In this document: piece after piece, positions 9,052-18,524 of the stretch
How the letters are laid out: the number at the start of each line of letters is the position of its first letter
Numbering within the stretch: position 1 is the first letter of the stretch
Origin: Rhodothermus sp.
GTDB taxonomy: Bacteria > Bacteroidota > Rhodothermia > Rhodothermales > Rhodothermaceae
Length of the DNA: 33,441 nucleotides
NCBI GenBank assembly: GCA_026989375.1
Contig: JALSJJ010000011.1
Span: forward strand, 1-33,441
Direction of reading: 5' to 3'
Notes under the pieces: model-generated
Database searches by the model: none
Told to the model about the DNA's origin: nothing
Seen by the model: the letters and a program-made list of their open reading frames with translations, nothing else
Translations under genes and position numbers: made by a program

Positions 9052-9881
9052 GCTGGACGTTGCTGTGGATCGGAATGCTGCTGGCGGCTGAGCCGGACTC
9101 GGCCCTGCAGGCGCGTTTTACCGAACTGATGCGCTATGCGCGCCAGGCGCAGTTAGCGACGCGTCCGCTGGGCGAGGTAATGCAGGCGCTGGGGCTTCGG
9201 CTACGGGGGGCTCCGTACGCTGCCGGCATACTTGAGGAGGGGCCGGTCGAGACGCTACGGACGCCGCTGGACCGGTTCGACTGTGTGCTGTTTGTGGAGA
9301 GCATCCTGGCACTGGCCCAGGGCGTGGTGCAAGGCGACACAACGCTGGCAGGATTCCGGCAGCGCGTCGAGCAACTACGCTATCGGAACGGCAGGATGCA
9401 GGGGTATTGCAGTCGGCTGCATTACTTCACAGACTGGATCGACGATAACGCGCGTCGGGGGCTGGTGCGCGACCTCACGCAGGCGCTGGGTGGGCGCCGC
9501 GTGCGCCGCCAGATTCGCTTTATGACGACGCATCGGAGCCGCTACCCGCGTCTGGCGGCCGACAGCACCTGGCAATGCATACGGCGTGTCGAAGAGGAGC
9601 TGAGCCGGCGGGAACGCTTCATGCTACCTCACCATCAAATACAGCACATTGCTGAACAGTTACAGCCCGGCGATATTATCGCGTTTGTCGCGCGTGAACC
9701 TACCCTGGATGTGGTCCACGTCGGACTGGTCTACGTGGATGCGCAGGGCCGGCGTGGTCTGCTGCATGCTTCTCCACAGGGTGGAGTGATAGTTTCGCCG
9801 GATCTTCAAACATATGTCCAGAACAACCCTGAGCAGGTGGGCATTGTCGTGGCACGCCCACTTGATCCGCGTCGCCGTTAA
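9048..9881 (+). CDS. DUF1460 domain-containing protein (NlpC/P60-like fold, predicted amidase)
   Basis: PYAAGILEEGPVETLRTPLDRFDCVLFVESILALAQG resembles the DUF1460 core, with conserved Cys and a later HVGLVYVD...LLHASPQGGVIV. ATGA overlap with aat. Confidence 0.8.
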   Translation: MSWTLLWIGMLLAAEPDSALQARFTELMRYARQAQLATRPLGEVMQALGLRLRGAPYAAGILEEGPVETLRTPLDRFDCVLFVESILALAQGVVQGDTTLAGFRQRVEQLRYRNGRMQGYCSRLHYFTDWIDDNARRGLVRDLTQALGGRRVRRQIRFMTTHRSRYPRLAADSTWQCIRRVEEELSRRERFMLPHHQIQHIAEQLQPGDIIAFVAREPTLDVVHVGLVYVDAQGRRGLLHASPQGGVIVSPDLQTYVQNNPEQVGIVVARPLDPRRR

Positions 9882-9916
9882 AGCTTCTACAGGATTGCAC
9901 GATCGACCAGAGGCCT

Positions 9917-10900
9917 ATGGAAGAAATTCGACGTATTGGGGTTTTCACCAGTGGTGGTGATGCTCCTGGCATGAATGCCTGTATCCGGGCGGTTGTACGC
10001 ACGGCGCTTGCGCATGACCTGGAGGTCATGGGAATTCGGCGCGGCTATGCAGGCATGATTGAGGGGGACATTGTGGAGATGGATGGCCGTTCGGTGTCGA
10101 ATATTCTGCAACTGGGGGGGACGATCCTCAAAAGTGCGCGCTCCCAGCAGTTTATGACGCCCGAGGGGCGGGCCCGGGCGGCTGAACAGCTCCGCCAGGC
10201 CGGAATCGATGCGCTGGTAGCGATCGGTGGAGACGGGACGTTCCGGGGGGCGGCTGTCTTTTATGAAGAGCACCGTATTCCGATTGTAGGATGTCCGGGT
10301 ACCATCGACAACGACCTGTTCGGCACCGACGAGACGATCGGGTTTGATACGGCCATGAACACGGCCATTCAGAACATTGACCGGATTCGGGATACGGCCG
10401 ATGCGCACGATCGGTTGTTTCTGGTCGAGGTGATGGGGCGGGATGCCGGCTTCATCGCCCTGAACTGTGGGATTGGCAGCGGAGCGGAGATGGTGCTGAT
10501 CCCAGAGACGTTTACGGATATTGAGGAGATCAAAGAGCGCATTCTCTCCCTGATGTCGGCCCAGTCTCGTTCATCGATTGTAGTGGTGGCCGAGGGGGAC
10601 GAACACGGGGGGGCCTCGCAGATTGCGCAGGATCTGCGACAGGATCCGGCCTTTGCCCGGATTGACCTGCGGGTATGTATTCTGGGCCATACGCAGCGGG
10701 GAGGATCGCCCACAGCCCGAGATCGCGTATTGGCCAGCCGGCTGGGGGCTGCGGCCGTAGAAGCGCTGCTGCAGGGGCACACGAACGTGATGGTCGGGGT
10801 AGTCAATGGTGAGATCAAGCTGACTCCGCTCAAGCATGTCTACAGCCGAAAGAAGACGATCGACTACGAGCTGCTCAAACTGACCCAGCTACTGGGCTGA
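9917..10900 (+). CDS. pfkA: 6-phosphofructokinase
   Basis: GVFTSGGDAPGMNACIRAVV, IGGDGTFRGA, GCPGTIDNDLFGTDETIGFDTA, LGHTQRGGSPTARDR. GGDG/PGT residues suggest the ATP-dependent type. Confidence 0.95.
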   Translation: MEEIRRIGVFTSGGDAPGMNACIRAVVRTALAHDLEVMGIRRGYAGMIEGDIVEMDGRSVSNILQLGGTILKSARSQQFMTPEGRARAAEQLRQAGIDALVAIGGDGTFRGAAVFYEEHRIPIVGCPGTIDNDLFGTDETIGFDTAMNTAIQNIDRIRDTADAHDRLFLVEVMGRDAGFIALNCGIGSGAEMVLIPETFTDIEEIKERILSLMSAQSRSSIVVVAEGDEHGGASQIAQDLRQDPAFARIDLRVCILGHTQRGGSPTARDRVLASRLGAAAVEALLQGHTNVMVGVVNGEIKLTPLKHVYSRKKTIDYELLKLTQLLG

Positions 10901-11637
10901 TGCCACGACGTCGCAAGCACTATCCGCCTATTGGAGAGACCAAAGGCAAAAAGCAGCAGGTGGCGGCCATGTTCGACGCCATCGCGCCGCGTTACGATCT
11001 GCTGAATCGTATTCTAAGCGCCGGTATTGATCGGCGTTGGCGTCGGCAGGCGGTCGACCTGATTGCCCTGGAGGAGCCTCGGCGTGTGTTGGACGTGGCG
11101 ACTGGCACGGCTGATCTGGCTATTGAAGTGGCACGTCGTCTGCCCGTCGAACGGGTGGTGGGGGTGGATATTGCCGAATCGATGTTGCGGATCGGGCAGG
11201 AAAAAGTGGCGCGTCTTGGCCTGGGCGATCGCGTGGTGTTGCGAAAAGGCGATGCCGAAAAGCTGCCGTTCTCCGATGCGCAATTTGATGCTGTGCTGGT
11301 CGCTTTTGGCGTGCGTAACTTTGAAGATCTGGACCGGGGGTTGCAGGAAAGCTATCGGGTGCTCAAGCCCAATGGGGTGCTCGTGGTGCTGGAGTTCAGC
11401 CATCCCCGTACGCCAATCATTCGCACCCTTTATCGGTGGTACGCGCATCACGTGCTGCCGCGCATCGGTGCTTGGCTGTCTCGGGATGAAGGCGCCTATC
11501 GCTACCTGCCGGAATCGGTAGAGGCGTTTCCAGACGGGCCAGATTTTCTACAACGTATGGCCCGGGTGGGCTTCCGCGATCTGTACTGGAAGCCGCTGAC
11601 CTTTGGCATTGCTTCACTTTATCGGGGCAGGCGATAG
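10900..11637 (+). CDS. ubiE: Demethylmenaquinone methyltransferase (UbiE/MenG family)
   Basis: KKQQVAAMFDAIAPRYDLLNRILSAGIDRRWRRQAV, VLDVATGTADLAIE, VAFGVRNFEDLDRGLQESYRVLKPNGVLVVLEFS. TGATG overlap with pfkA. Confidence 0.95.
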   Translation: MPRRRKHYPPIGETKGKKQQVAAMFDAIAPRYDLLNRILSAGIDRRWRRQAVDLIALEEPRRVLDVATGTADLAIEVARRLPVERVVGVDIAESMLRIGQEKVARLGLGDRVVLRKGDAEKLPFSDAQFDAVLVAFGVRNFEDLDRGLQESYRVLKPNGVLVVLEFSHPRTPIIRTLYRWYAHHVLPRIGAWLSRDEGAYRYLPESVEAFPDGPDFLQRMARVGFRDLYWKPLTFGIASLYRGRR

Positions 11638-11639
11638 GC

Positions 11640-12095
11640 TCAAGCGTTGGCCGAAGGAGGCAGTGCTGTACCTGAGCGGGCCAGGTATTTGATTAGCTGC
11701 ACTTCATTATACCGACCCCGACTCTGGTAGGTTACTTCGTCCATGAGCTGGCGGATCAGGCGTACGCCCAGGCCACCGCCCTGCCGCCGGCGAATGAGGG
11801 CAGGCAAATCAGGGGCGCGATAGTGGACGGGATCGAATGCTTCGCCCTGGTCCCGAATGCGCACAATAAACCGATCCGGCTCAATGAGCACGGCGATGTC
11901 GATAGGCTGGTCGGGGCGTCCTTTATAGGCATGCTTGATCACATTGGTGCAGGCTTCATCTACGGCCAGTTTGAGCTGTTCAATTACTTCGCTGGAAAGA
12001 CCGGCTGCGCGGGCGTGCCGCTCCACAAAGCGCCGAACCGTCTTCAGGTGGCGCGTCGTGCTGGGAATACGCAGGGTGTAAAGCGTGTGGCCCAC
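11640..12095 (-). CDS. HATPase_c anti-sigma-factor-kinase-like protein (RsbW-like)
   Basis: LKLAVDEACTNVIKHAYKG (N-box), IRDQGEAFDP (G1-like), GGGLGVRLIRQLMDEVTY (G2-like). Start uncertain: GTG 12095 or further upstream (ORF opens at 12248). Confidence 0.85.
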   Translation of the reverse strand: MGHTLYTLRIPSTTRHLKTVRRFVERHARAAGLSSEVIEQLKLAVDEACTNVIKHAYKGRPDQPIDIAVLIEPDRFIVRIRDQGEAFDPVHYRAPDLPALIRRRQGGGLGVRLIRQLMDEVTYQSRGRYNEVQLIKYLARSGTALPPSANA

Positions 12096-12111
12096 GGCTG
12101 CCTCTGGTCGC

Positions 12112-12486
12112 TTAAGTAGCAGGAAGCGTTGGGCGTTCGCCACGAGCAAAACGCTCCAGCGCTTCGGCCTCAGAAGGAAGAATGTCAAACAGTAACGGAA
12201 AGCCCAGTAGATCAAACACGTTGTACACACTGGGTTTGAGCTCAGCAATCTTTAGATCGCCACCTTTTTCGCGAATCTCTTCGATATAAGCCATGAAAAC
12301 GCCCAGTCCAGCACTGGAAATGTAATCCAGGTCGCGACCATTGATCAGAATCTGATAGTTCCCATTGCGTAGGCATTGCTGGAGGGCAGCTTCCAGTTCA
12401 GGAGCCGTATGGGCGTCCAGCTCGCCGTGCAGATCCAGAATGTGCACGCTGTCGTGTTGCCGAAATCCTACCGAAAAGTTGCTCAT
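12112..12486 (-). CDS. STAS-domain anti-sigma-factor antagonist (RsbV/SpoIIAA-like)
   Basis: HILDLHGELDAHTAPELEAALQQCLRNGNYQILINGRDLDYISSAGLGVFMAYIEE, including the DYISSAGLG phospho-Ser site. ATGA overlap with upstream gene at 12483-12486. Confidence 0.92.
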   Translation of the reverse strand: MSNFSVGFRQHDSVHILDLHGELDAHTAPELEAALQQCLRNGNYQILINGRDLDYISSAGLGVFMAYIEEIREKGGDLKIAELKPSVYNVFDLLGFPLLFDILPSEAEALERFARGERPTLPAT

Positions 12487-14729
12487 GGCTTTTTCTGTGG
12501 ATGTTGTGAAGGTTGGGAGGAAAGGGTCGGGACGTTCTGGTTGGTCTGCGTGAAAGTTTCCGGGCGGTCTGATGTTGGGCATGCTGGTACTTGCTGCCAC
12601 TGGAAAATAACAAGCGTCAGGTCGTCCTCGTAGGAGGAGCGGCCGGTAAACGACGCCAGAGTGGCGAGCAGGTGTTGGTGGAGCTGTTCGATGGAATCGA
12701 ATTGGTGGGTTTCGAGGAGCTGAAGCAGGCGATTGTAGCCCAGTGCTTCGCCCTGTGCGTTTCTGCTTTCGATCAGCCCGTCGGTGTAAAGCAGCAGGCG
12801 ATCGCCCGCCTGCAGCGAAAGGGTGCAGGTCTCCAGCGTCTGGCGAAAGAGCGGGCCCCGGTCCAGCCCCAGGCCCAGCCCTCGGAGCCGGAGTGGACAC
12901 GGAGACTCGTGAGGGCGCAGCAGGATCGGTGGAGGATGACCGGCCCGAGCCAGGGCGAGCGTCCCCTTTTGCGCGTCGAAGACGCCATAGACGACGGAAA
13001 TAAAGGTCTTGCGTTCCAGCATGTCGAAAAGGGCCTGATTGGCCTGCGTCAGAAACGTTGCTGGATCTGGGTTCAGTGGGCTCAGGGCACGGAAGATGCC
13101 CTGCAACTCGGCCATGTAGAAAGCGGCCGAGGTACCTTTGCCCGCCACATCGGCCACGATAAAAGCCAGTCGATGCTCGTCGAGCGGCAGGAGATCGTAG
13201 TAGTCACCGCCCACTTCCTGAGCGGGTACGCTGGAGGCCACGATCTGCAGTCCGGGCAGTTGAGGAAGCTGCTGCGGCAACAGCCGGCGTTGCACGTCGC
13301 GGGCGATAGCCAGCTCGCGAGCCAGGCGTTCTTTTTCCAGGCGTTCATTCAACAAACGTGCGTTGTCGAGTGCAAGGGCTGCCTGTGTGGCAAAAACCGT
13401 GATAGCCTCGACGTCGTCCTGCTCAAAGCCATACGCCACTTCATGGACGGCGAACAGCACGCCCAGCAGTTCATTGCGGGCAACCAACGGTACAACCAGC
13501 AGGCTCCCGATTCCGTGCTCTGGGCGTGCACGCACCCGATGATCGATCAGGGCCTGTTCCAGCAGCAGAGACTGTCGCCGCGTAGCGACTTCCTGGTAGA
13601 GCGTGCCGACATCTACAAGGGCCTCTGGAGTTAGGCCCATCGGCAGGTTGTAAGCGGCCACAATTTGAGGACGGAAGGTCTGTTGAAAGTCCGGCAGGAC
13701 CAGCCAGGCGGCTCGGGCGACCCCGGCTTCTACGGGTAGCCGAACAATCGTTTCGGTCAGGCGCTGCGTGTCGAACACCTGGCTGACCAACTGCATCAAG
13801 GCATGCAGCGCCGCCAGCTCATCCACCTTCCGTTGAAAGGCACCTGTTGTGGGCAGGTGAAAGAGCAGCGATAGAAATGAAGTAACCAGATACAGAATCC
13901 CAAAGGCCAGGCTCAGGTTGATGAAGCTGCTCAGAGCAGCGCTGTAATGCCAGAGATATGCATGCGCGGGACCACTGGTGAAGGCCAGGGTGCCCGATAA
14001 AGCGATGGTGGCGAGGATCGTCAGACCCAGGTTGACCAATTTTTGCCGGAAGGTGAGGTACAGAATCCAGGAGACGCGAAACGCATTGCGGAGCATGAAG
14101 CCAACCGGCAGACTCAATAGCAGCGCCAGCACGAACTCTCCCGGTTGCAACAGGTCGACTACCAACGCTGAAACGGCCATGCTGACCAGCATCCACCGCC
14201 AGCTACGTTCACTCTGGCGCGTACGCTTGAACAGTACCAGTCCACGTAGCTGAAGCAAAAGCCAGAAGGCCAGCAGGGCTCCAAGCAGCGCCAGCGCATT
14301 CATCTGGGCGACGGCGGCCCACGTCAGCGGCACACCTGTGCCATATGCAAAGCCGGCTACTTCTCCAGAAAACGTTAGATCGGCGGAAGGGCGCCCAATG
14401 CGTAGTAACAGATAGCCGATGCCCAGGAAAAGCAGGGCCGTGACCGTCAGACTCCAGAAGGTTCGTGTCGGGGCCGTACCACGCTGGTTCGTCTCCCCCC
14501 AGAGCAACAGCCAGAGCGCTCCATATGTGATCAAGAGGAGGCTGTCGTAGTAGAACAGGCGAATCCAGGTCGAAGGAGGTGTGCCTGATTTCCACACCAA
14601 TACATGAAAGACCACCGACAATGCGTATCCTATCCCGAAGAACGGTAACAGCAAAGACAGGCGCGTGCGCCGTTGTTGAAGCAACGTTGCCGTCTGCTGC
14701 AGCGAAGGGATCGTCACGTTGCGGATCAT
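12483..14729 (-). CDS. Membrane PP2C-type serine phosphatase (RsbU/SpoIIE-like) with multi-TM N-terminus and GAF domain
   Basis: N-terminal ~300 aa with about 8 hydrophobic segments; GAF-like region (LALDNARLLNERLEKERLARELAIARDVQRRLLPQ); PP2C motifs EVGGDYYDLLPLDEHRLAFIVADVAGKGTSAAFYMAEL, LLYTDGLIESRNAQGE. Confidence 0.93.
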   Translation of the reverse strand: MIRNVTIPSLQQTATLLQQRRTRLSLLLPFFGIGYALSVVFHVLVWKSGTPPSTWIRLFYYDSLLLITYGALWLLLWGETNQRGTAPTRTFWSLTVTALLFLGIGYLLLRIGRPSADLTFSGEVAGFAYGTGVPLTWAAVAQMNALALLGALLAFWLLLQLRGLVLFKRTRQSERSWRWMLVSMAVSALVVDLLQPGEFVLALLLSLPVGFMLRNAFRVSWILYLTFRQKLVNLGLTILATIALSGTLAFTSGPAHAYLWHYSAALSSFINLSLAFGILYLVTSFLSLLFHLPTTGAFQRKVDELAALHALMQLVSQVFDTQRLTETIVRLPVEAGVARAAWLVLPDFQQTFRPQIVAAYNLPMGLTPEALVDVGTLYQEVATRRQSLLLEQALIDHRVRARPEHGIGSLLVVPLVARNELLGVLFAVHEVAYGFEQDDVEAITVFATQAALALDNARLLNERLEKERLARELAIARDVQRRLLPQQLPQLPGLQIVASSVPAQEVGGDYYDLLPLDEHRLAFIVADVAGKGTSAAFYMAELQGIFRALSPLNPDPATFLTQANQALFDMLERKTFISVVYGVFDAQKGTLALARAGHPPPILLRPHESPCPLRLRGLGLGLDRGPLFRQTLETCTLSLQAGDRLLLYTDGLIESRNAQGEALGYNRLLQLLETHQFDSIEQLHQHLLATLASFTGRSSYEDDLTLVIFQWQQVPACPTSDRPETFTQTNQNVPTLSSQPSQHPQKKP

Positions 14730-14935
14730 GCAAACCCAAGAAAATACTTAGCGCAGCGCGTAAAACATGACGAAAGCCTGCCCGCGTCCAGTTGTCTGCA
14801 TCATACTGAAAAAGGCAGGCGATTGTTACGCTTTTTCTCTAAAAGCTAAACGTACCAGTAGGCGCGTTGCGTATGGTAGCGTAACTTTCAGGTGCCAGCG
14901 CACGTACGCCGGATTCAGCGTTGCAAGAGCCTGCC

Positions 14936-16690
14936 ATGTCGCGCACTACCCTGATACGTTGGCAGCTTATTATACTGACTTTCTTGATGTTGCTGGTAGG
15001 CCTGCGTGCCTGTCAGCGCCGAGCGTCTCCGGTTAGCGAGATCGTTGTGTTTGCCGATATGGCACCCGGTATGCTCTACCACCGGGTACTGGTGGTAGAG
15101 CGTCCGGTTCGGCTGTTTGTGGAAGGCCTTGGGGCGCGGGCAGATGCGTCTCCGGAGGCTCCACCGGTGGCGTACGGGTGGTTGCTGCGCACGGAAGACC
15201 GGCGCGTTGTCTGGCAAATGCGGCCGCCATCCGGTACCGAATCGCTGCGTTTCCGCGTGCGTGATACGCTGCAGTTGACCCCGGGACGTTACGAGGTTTT
15301 CTTCACGACACAGGGCGATGCACCCCGCCGGTCCGGCTTCTGGGCCTGGCTGATGCCGGAGGCCCCTTGGACACGAAGCCGCCGCGAATGGACGCTGCGC
15401 TTTCAGGTGTTGGACGATGTGGCGTCGCTGCAGTTAACGGACGGTCGACCAGTGCCTCCTGGGGGATCCGGATTGCTCTGGACGGCCGCCCCCATGCCTT
15501 CAGCGACTGTGCGCATGGCGTTGCTGAAGGTGCAGGTCCCTACGCGTATTCGCCTTTATGCGGTCGGAGAGTTTGAGCCAGCACCAGCCGACTATGGGTG
15601 GATTGAACAGTTGCCTGATGGCCGGCGCATCTGGGAGATGACCTACGCCCGAACCCGGCCCGCCGGTGGCTGGCATGGAAACCGGCAGATGCAGGATACA
15701 CTCACCCTGGCGCCGGGCCTCTATCGCGCCTGGTTTCAGACCGACAACGCGCACGCTTTTGGTAACTGGCGCTTCACTCCTCCGTTTGACCCGGCCGCCT
15801 GGGGATTGACGCTCTGGCGCCTGCTGCCCGACGATACGACCGTGACGCTGTGGGACCCCTGGCAGCATTTGCAGCCCCGACTGCGGCTTACCGCCGTGGG
15901 GAATAACGAAAACCGTAGGGCTGACTTCGAAGTAACGGACACCACGACGGTGCTGATTTATGCGCTGGGAGAGCTGGGCTCCCGAAACCGACGCTACGAC
16001 TATGCCTGGCTGGCCGATAGTACGGGAGAGGTTATCTGGGAAATGCAGCGCAGCCGCTCGGTGCCGGCCGGCGGTCATCCCAATAACCGCCTGGAGATCG
16101 CTGCCCTGCGGTTGTCCCCCGGACGCTATGCGCTGCACTACCGCACGGACGATTCGCATGCTTATGGCGACTGGCGCAACGGACAGCCGGAATATCCGGA
16201 ACGCTGGGGCGTGACGCTGTTTGTGCTGCACCCGGAAACAGCCGCCGTGCAGGTGCTGACGCCCGTCGAACCATCGCCCCTCGAAGGTCCCTCCCCCACG
16301 ACAGTTGCTCCGCCAGCCGCGGGAAAGGTTCTGGTCGATCTGACACGCGTCGGAAACAACGAACATCGCGTTCAGGTGTTTACCCTCGACCGCGCCACGC
16401 GGCTGCGTATTCGAGCAGTTGGCGAACTGTCGATCAGTGGCCGATATGATTATGCCTGGATCGAACGTGCTGGCACAGGCGAGATCGTCTGGGAGATGAC
16501 CTGGGAACGCACACGCCCGGCCGGCGGTGATCCGCGAAACCGACTGATCGATACGACGCTGACCCTACCGCCCGGATCGTACACGGCACATTTTCAGACC
16601 GATTTTTCGCATGCCTATGGACAGTTCGAATATCCTGCACCCGACGAACCCCAGGCCTGGGGGCTCCGGATTGAGCGTCTCAATCAGTGA
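14936..16690 (+). CDS. Uncharacterised membrane-anchored or exported protein of four tandem ~110-120 aa repeat modules
   Basis: N-terminal hydrophobic segment IRWQLIILTFLMLLVGLRACQ, then four copies of a module ending '[YF]xYxWxx...xxxWEM...PAGG..NR......L.PG.Y...[FY].TD..HA[YF]G.W......P..WG'. The ORF may start at 14921 or 14936. Confidence 0.85.
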   Translation: MSRTTLIRWQLIILTFLMLLVGLRACQRRASPVSEIVVFADMAPGMLYHRVLVVERPVRLFVEGLGARADASPEAPPVAYGWLLRTEDRRVVWQMRPPSGTESLRFRVRDTLQLTPGRYEVFFTTQGDAPRRSGFWAWLMPEAPWTRSRREWTLRFQVLDDVASLQLTDGRPVPPGGSGLLWTAAPMPSATVRMALLKVQVPTRIRLYAVGEFEPAPADYGWIEQLPDGRRIWEMTYARTRPAGGWHGNRQMQDTLTLAPGLYRAWFQTDNAHAFGNWRFTPPFDPAAWGLTLWRLLPDDTTVTLWDPWQHLQPRLRLTAVGNNENRRADFEVTDTTTVLIYALGELGSRNRRYDYAWLADSTGEVIWEMQRSRSVPAGGHPNNRLEIAALRLSPGRYALHYRTDDSHAYGDWRNGQPEYPERWGVTLFVLHPETAAVQVLTPVEPSPLEGPSPTTVAPPAAGKVLVDLTRVGNNEHRVQVFTLDRATRLRIRAVGELSISGRYDYAWIERAGTGEIVWEMTWERTRPAGGDPRNRLIDTTLTLPPGSYTAHFQTDFSHAYGQFEYPAPDEPQAWGLRIERLNQ

Positions 16691-16706
16691 GCCAACGATT
16701 GAAGTG

Positions 16707-17528
16707 ATGCTGCCTGTCCCTGCGACGCGCCATGAGCCGCTGATTATTCAGCTTGATGCCCTGGGCTTCGAAGCGTTCTGGGAAGAGGCCGATCATCTGA
16801 AGGCTTACATGCCTGCCTCGCAGTGGCGAGCGGCCGTCCGCGAAGCCGTGCGTGAGCTACTGCGTCGCCAGGGCCTGTCTGATGAAATCGAAGTCCGTAC
16901 GATCGAACCGGAAAACTGGAACGCCCAATGGGAAGCACAATTGCGACCCATTGCGGTGGGACCGTTTCTGATCAAACCGAGCTGGCATGCCGTTCCCGAA
17001 GCCTACGCCACGCACATTGTGCTGGAGATCGATCCGAAAATGAGCTTCGGGACCGGTTACCACGAAAGTACCCGGCTGGTCCTGCAGATGCTGCCCGATT
17101 GTGTGGAGCCGGGCGCTCGCGTGCTTGATGCCGGTACCGGCACGGGCATCCTGACCATCGCCGCGCTGAAACTGGGGGCCAGCTCGGCCATCGCGTTCGA
17201 CATCGATCCCTGGGCCGCGGAAAACGCGCAGGAAAACTTTGCCCGTAACGGCGTAGCCGATCAGGTCGAGTTCCGGCAGGGATCGATTGAGGTGGTGCCC
17301 GAATGCGGTTTCGATCTGATCCTGGCCAATATTCATCGGCGCGTCCTCTGCGCGTTGCTTCCGGCCTTTCGGGAAAAAGTACATCCTACCGGCTACGTAC
17401 TGCTTTCTGGACTGCTGCGCGAGGAGCGCGAGCTGATGCTGGAGGCAGCCGCCGCGCACGATCTGGAGCCACTTCGCGAAGCGACGGAAAATGCCTGGTG
17501 GGCTGTCATGCTGAAACGATCGGTCTGA
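16707..17528 (+). CDS. prmA: Ribosomal protein L11 methyltransferase
   Basis: MSFGTGYHESTRLVLQMLP, VLDAGTGTGILTIAALKLGASSAIAFDIDPWAAENAQENFARNGV, DLILANIHRRVL. Start near 16704/16707 rather than 16611, which overlaps the previous gene. Confidence 0.92.
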   Translation: MLPVPATRHEPLIIQLDALGFEAFWEEADHLKAYMPASQWRAAVREAVRELLRRQGLSDEIEVRTIEPENWNAQWEAQLRPIAVGPFLIKPSWHAVPEAYATHIVLEIDPKMSFGTGYHESTRLVLQMLPDCVEPGARVLDAGTGTGILTIAALKLGASSAIAFDIDPWAAENAQENFARNGVADQVEFRQGSIEVVPECGFDLILANIHRRVLCALLPAFREKVHPTGYVLLSGLLREERELMLEAAAAHDLEPLREATENAWWAVMLKRSV

Positions 17529-17532
17529 AACC

Positions 17533-18456
17533 GTGCGGCTGGCCGCGATCGATCTGGGTACCAACACGGCGCTGCTCCTTGTGGCTGAAATAACCGACGG
17601 TCAGCTTCGGCCCTGCTATGAGGCCGAACGCTTCGTGCGGCTGGGGGAAGGGCTTGAACGTACAGGCCGGATCGGCCAGCCCGCACTGCGGCGGCTGCGC
17701 CGTACCCTGGAAAGCTACCGGGAGACGCTGAAGCGCTGGGCTGTTGAAACGTGCCTGGTGGTCGCTACCAGCGCTACGCGGGAAGCACGGAATGCAGCGG
17801 CCGTGGCCAATGTAGTGCGCGAAGTGCTGGGAACGGAGCTGGAAGTCATTTCTGGAGAAGAAGAGGCGCGATGGAGCCTGGCCGGAGCGCTGGCAGCACC
17901 CGGCATGCCTGCCGGACCCTGGCTGGTTGTGGACATCGGCGGAGGATCAACCGAGCTGGTGATAGGTGCATACCGAGCTGAAGGTGCACCCGCCATTTCA
18001 TTTGTCCGAAGTCTTCCGCTGGGCACCGTACGTCTGACCGAACGCTGCTTTGCGACGTTACCTCCAGCGCCTGAGGCTATTGCCGACGCGCAGCGCCAGA
18101 TTCGGGCAATGCTGGCGGAGGTAGAACTGCCGCCGGTGGCCGCGTCGTGTGTGCTGGTGGGTGTGGCCGGCACCTGCGTGTCGCTGGCGGCGCTGGAAAC
18201 GCGCCGTTTTCCGCTGACATCGTCGGTTGTGCTGCCGCGGACAACCGTGGCTGCCTGGTGTGAACGGCTACTGCAGATGCCAACGGAAGCAGTACGTGCC
18301 CTCTGGCCGGAGCTGCTGCATGGTCGGGCCGACGTGCTCCCGATGGGTGCTCTGCTCCTCTATGAAATCATGGTATGGGGTAACTGGCCGGTCTGCCATG
18401 TCAGCCCGTTTGGTTTGCGCCACGGCCTGATGCTACGCCATCTGGCCCTCCGCTGA
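17533..18456 (+). CDS. Ppx/GppA exopolyphosphatase / pppGpp phosphatase family protein
   Basis: RLAAIDLGTNTALLLVAEI, VVATSATREARNAAAV, VISGEEEARWSLAGA, LVVDIGGGSTELVIG. GTG start. Confidence 0.93.
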   Translation: MRLAAIDLGTNTALLLVAEITDGQLRPCYEAERFVRLGEGLERTGRIGQPALRRLRRTLESYRETLKRWAVETCLVVATSATREARNAAAVANVVREVLGTELEVISGEEEARWSLAGALAAPGMPAGPWLVVDIGGGSTELVIGAYRAEGAPAISFVRSLPLGTVRLTERCFATLPPAPEAIADAQRQIRAMLAEVELPPVAASCVLVGVAGTCVSLAALETRRFPLTSSVVLPRTTVAAWCERLLQMPTEAVRALWPELLHGRADVLPMGALLLYEIMVWGNWPVCHVSPFGLRHGLMLRHLALR

Positions 18457-18524
18457 GACGGAACAATTCGCGCAGCCTGCGGTCCCAGACACGCTATCTC
18501 GAAGCAATCGGAAACGTACGCGCC

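Noticed and set aside
12591-13634. 347-aa plus-strand ORF
   Set aside because: Antisense to the well-supported PP2C phosphatase; no recognisable motifs; long shadow ORFs are expected in high-GC DNA.
14776-14820. Inverted repeat gcctgcc...ggcaggc in the divergent region 14730-14935
   Set aside because: Only 7 bp with a ~31-nt loop and no adjacent T run; could easily be chance.
15500-16366. 288-aa minus-strand ORF
   Set aside because: Antisense to the four-module protein, whose repeat conservation clearly supports the plus strand.
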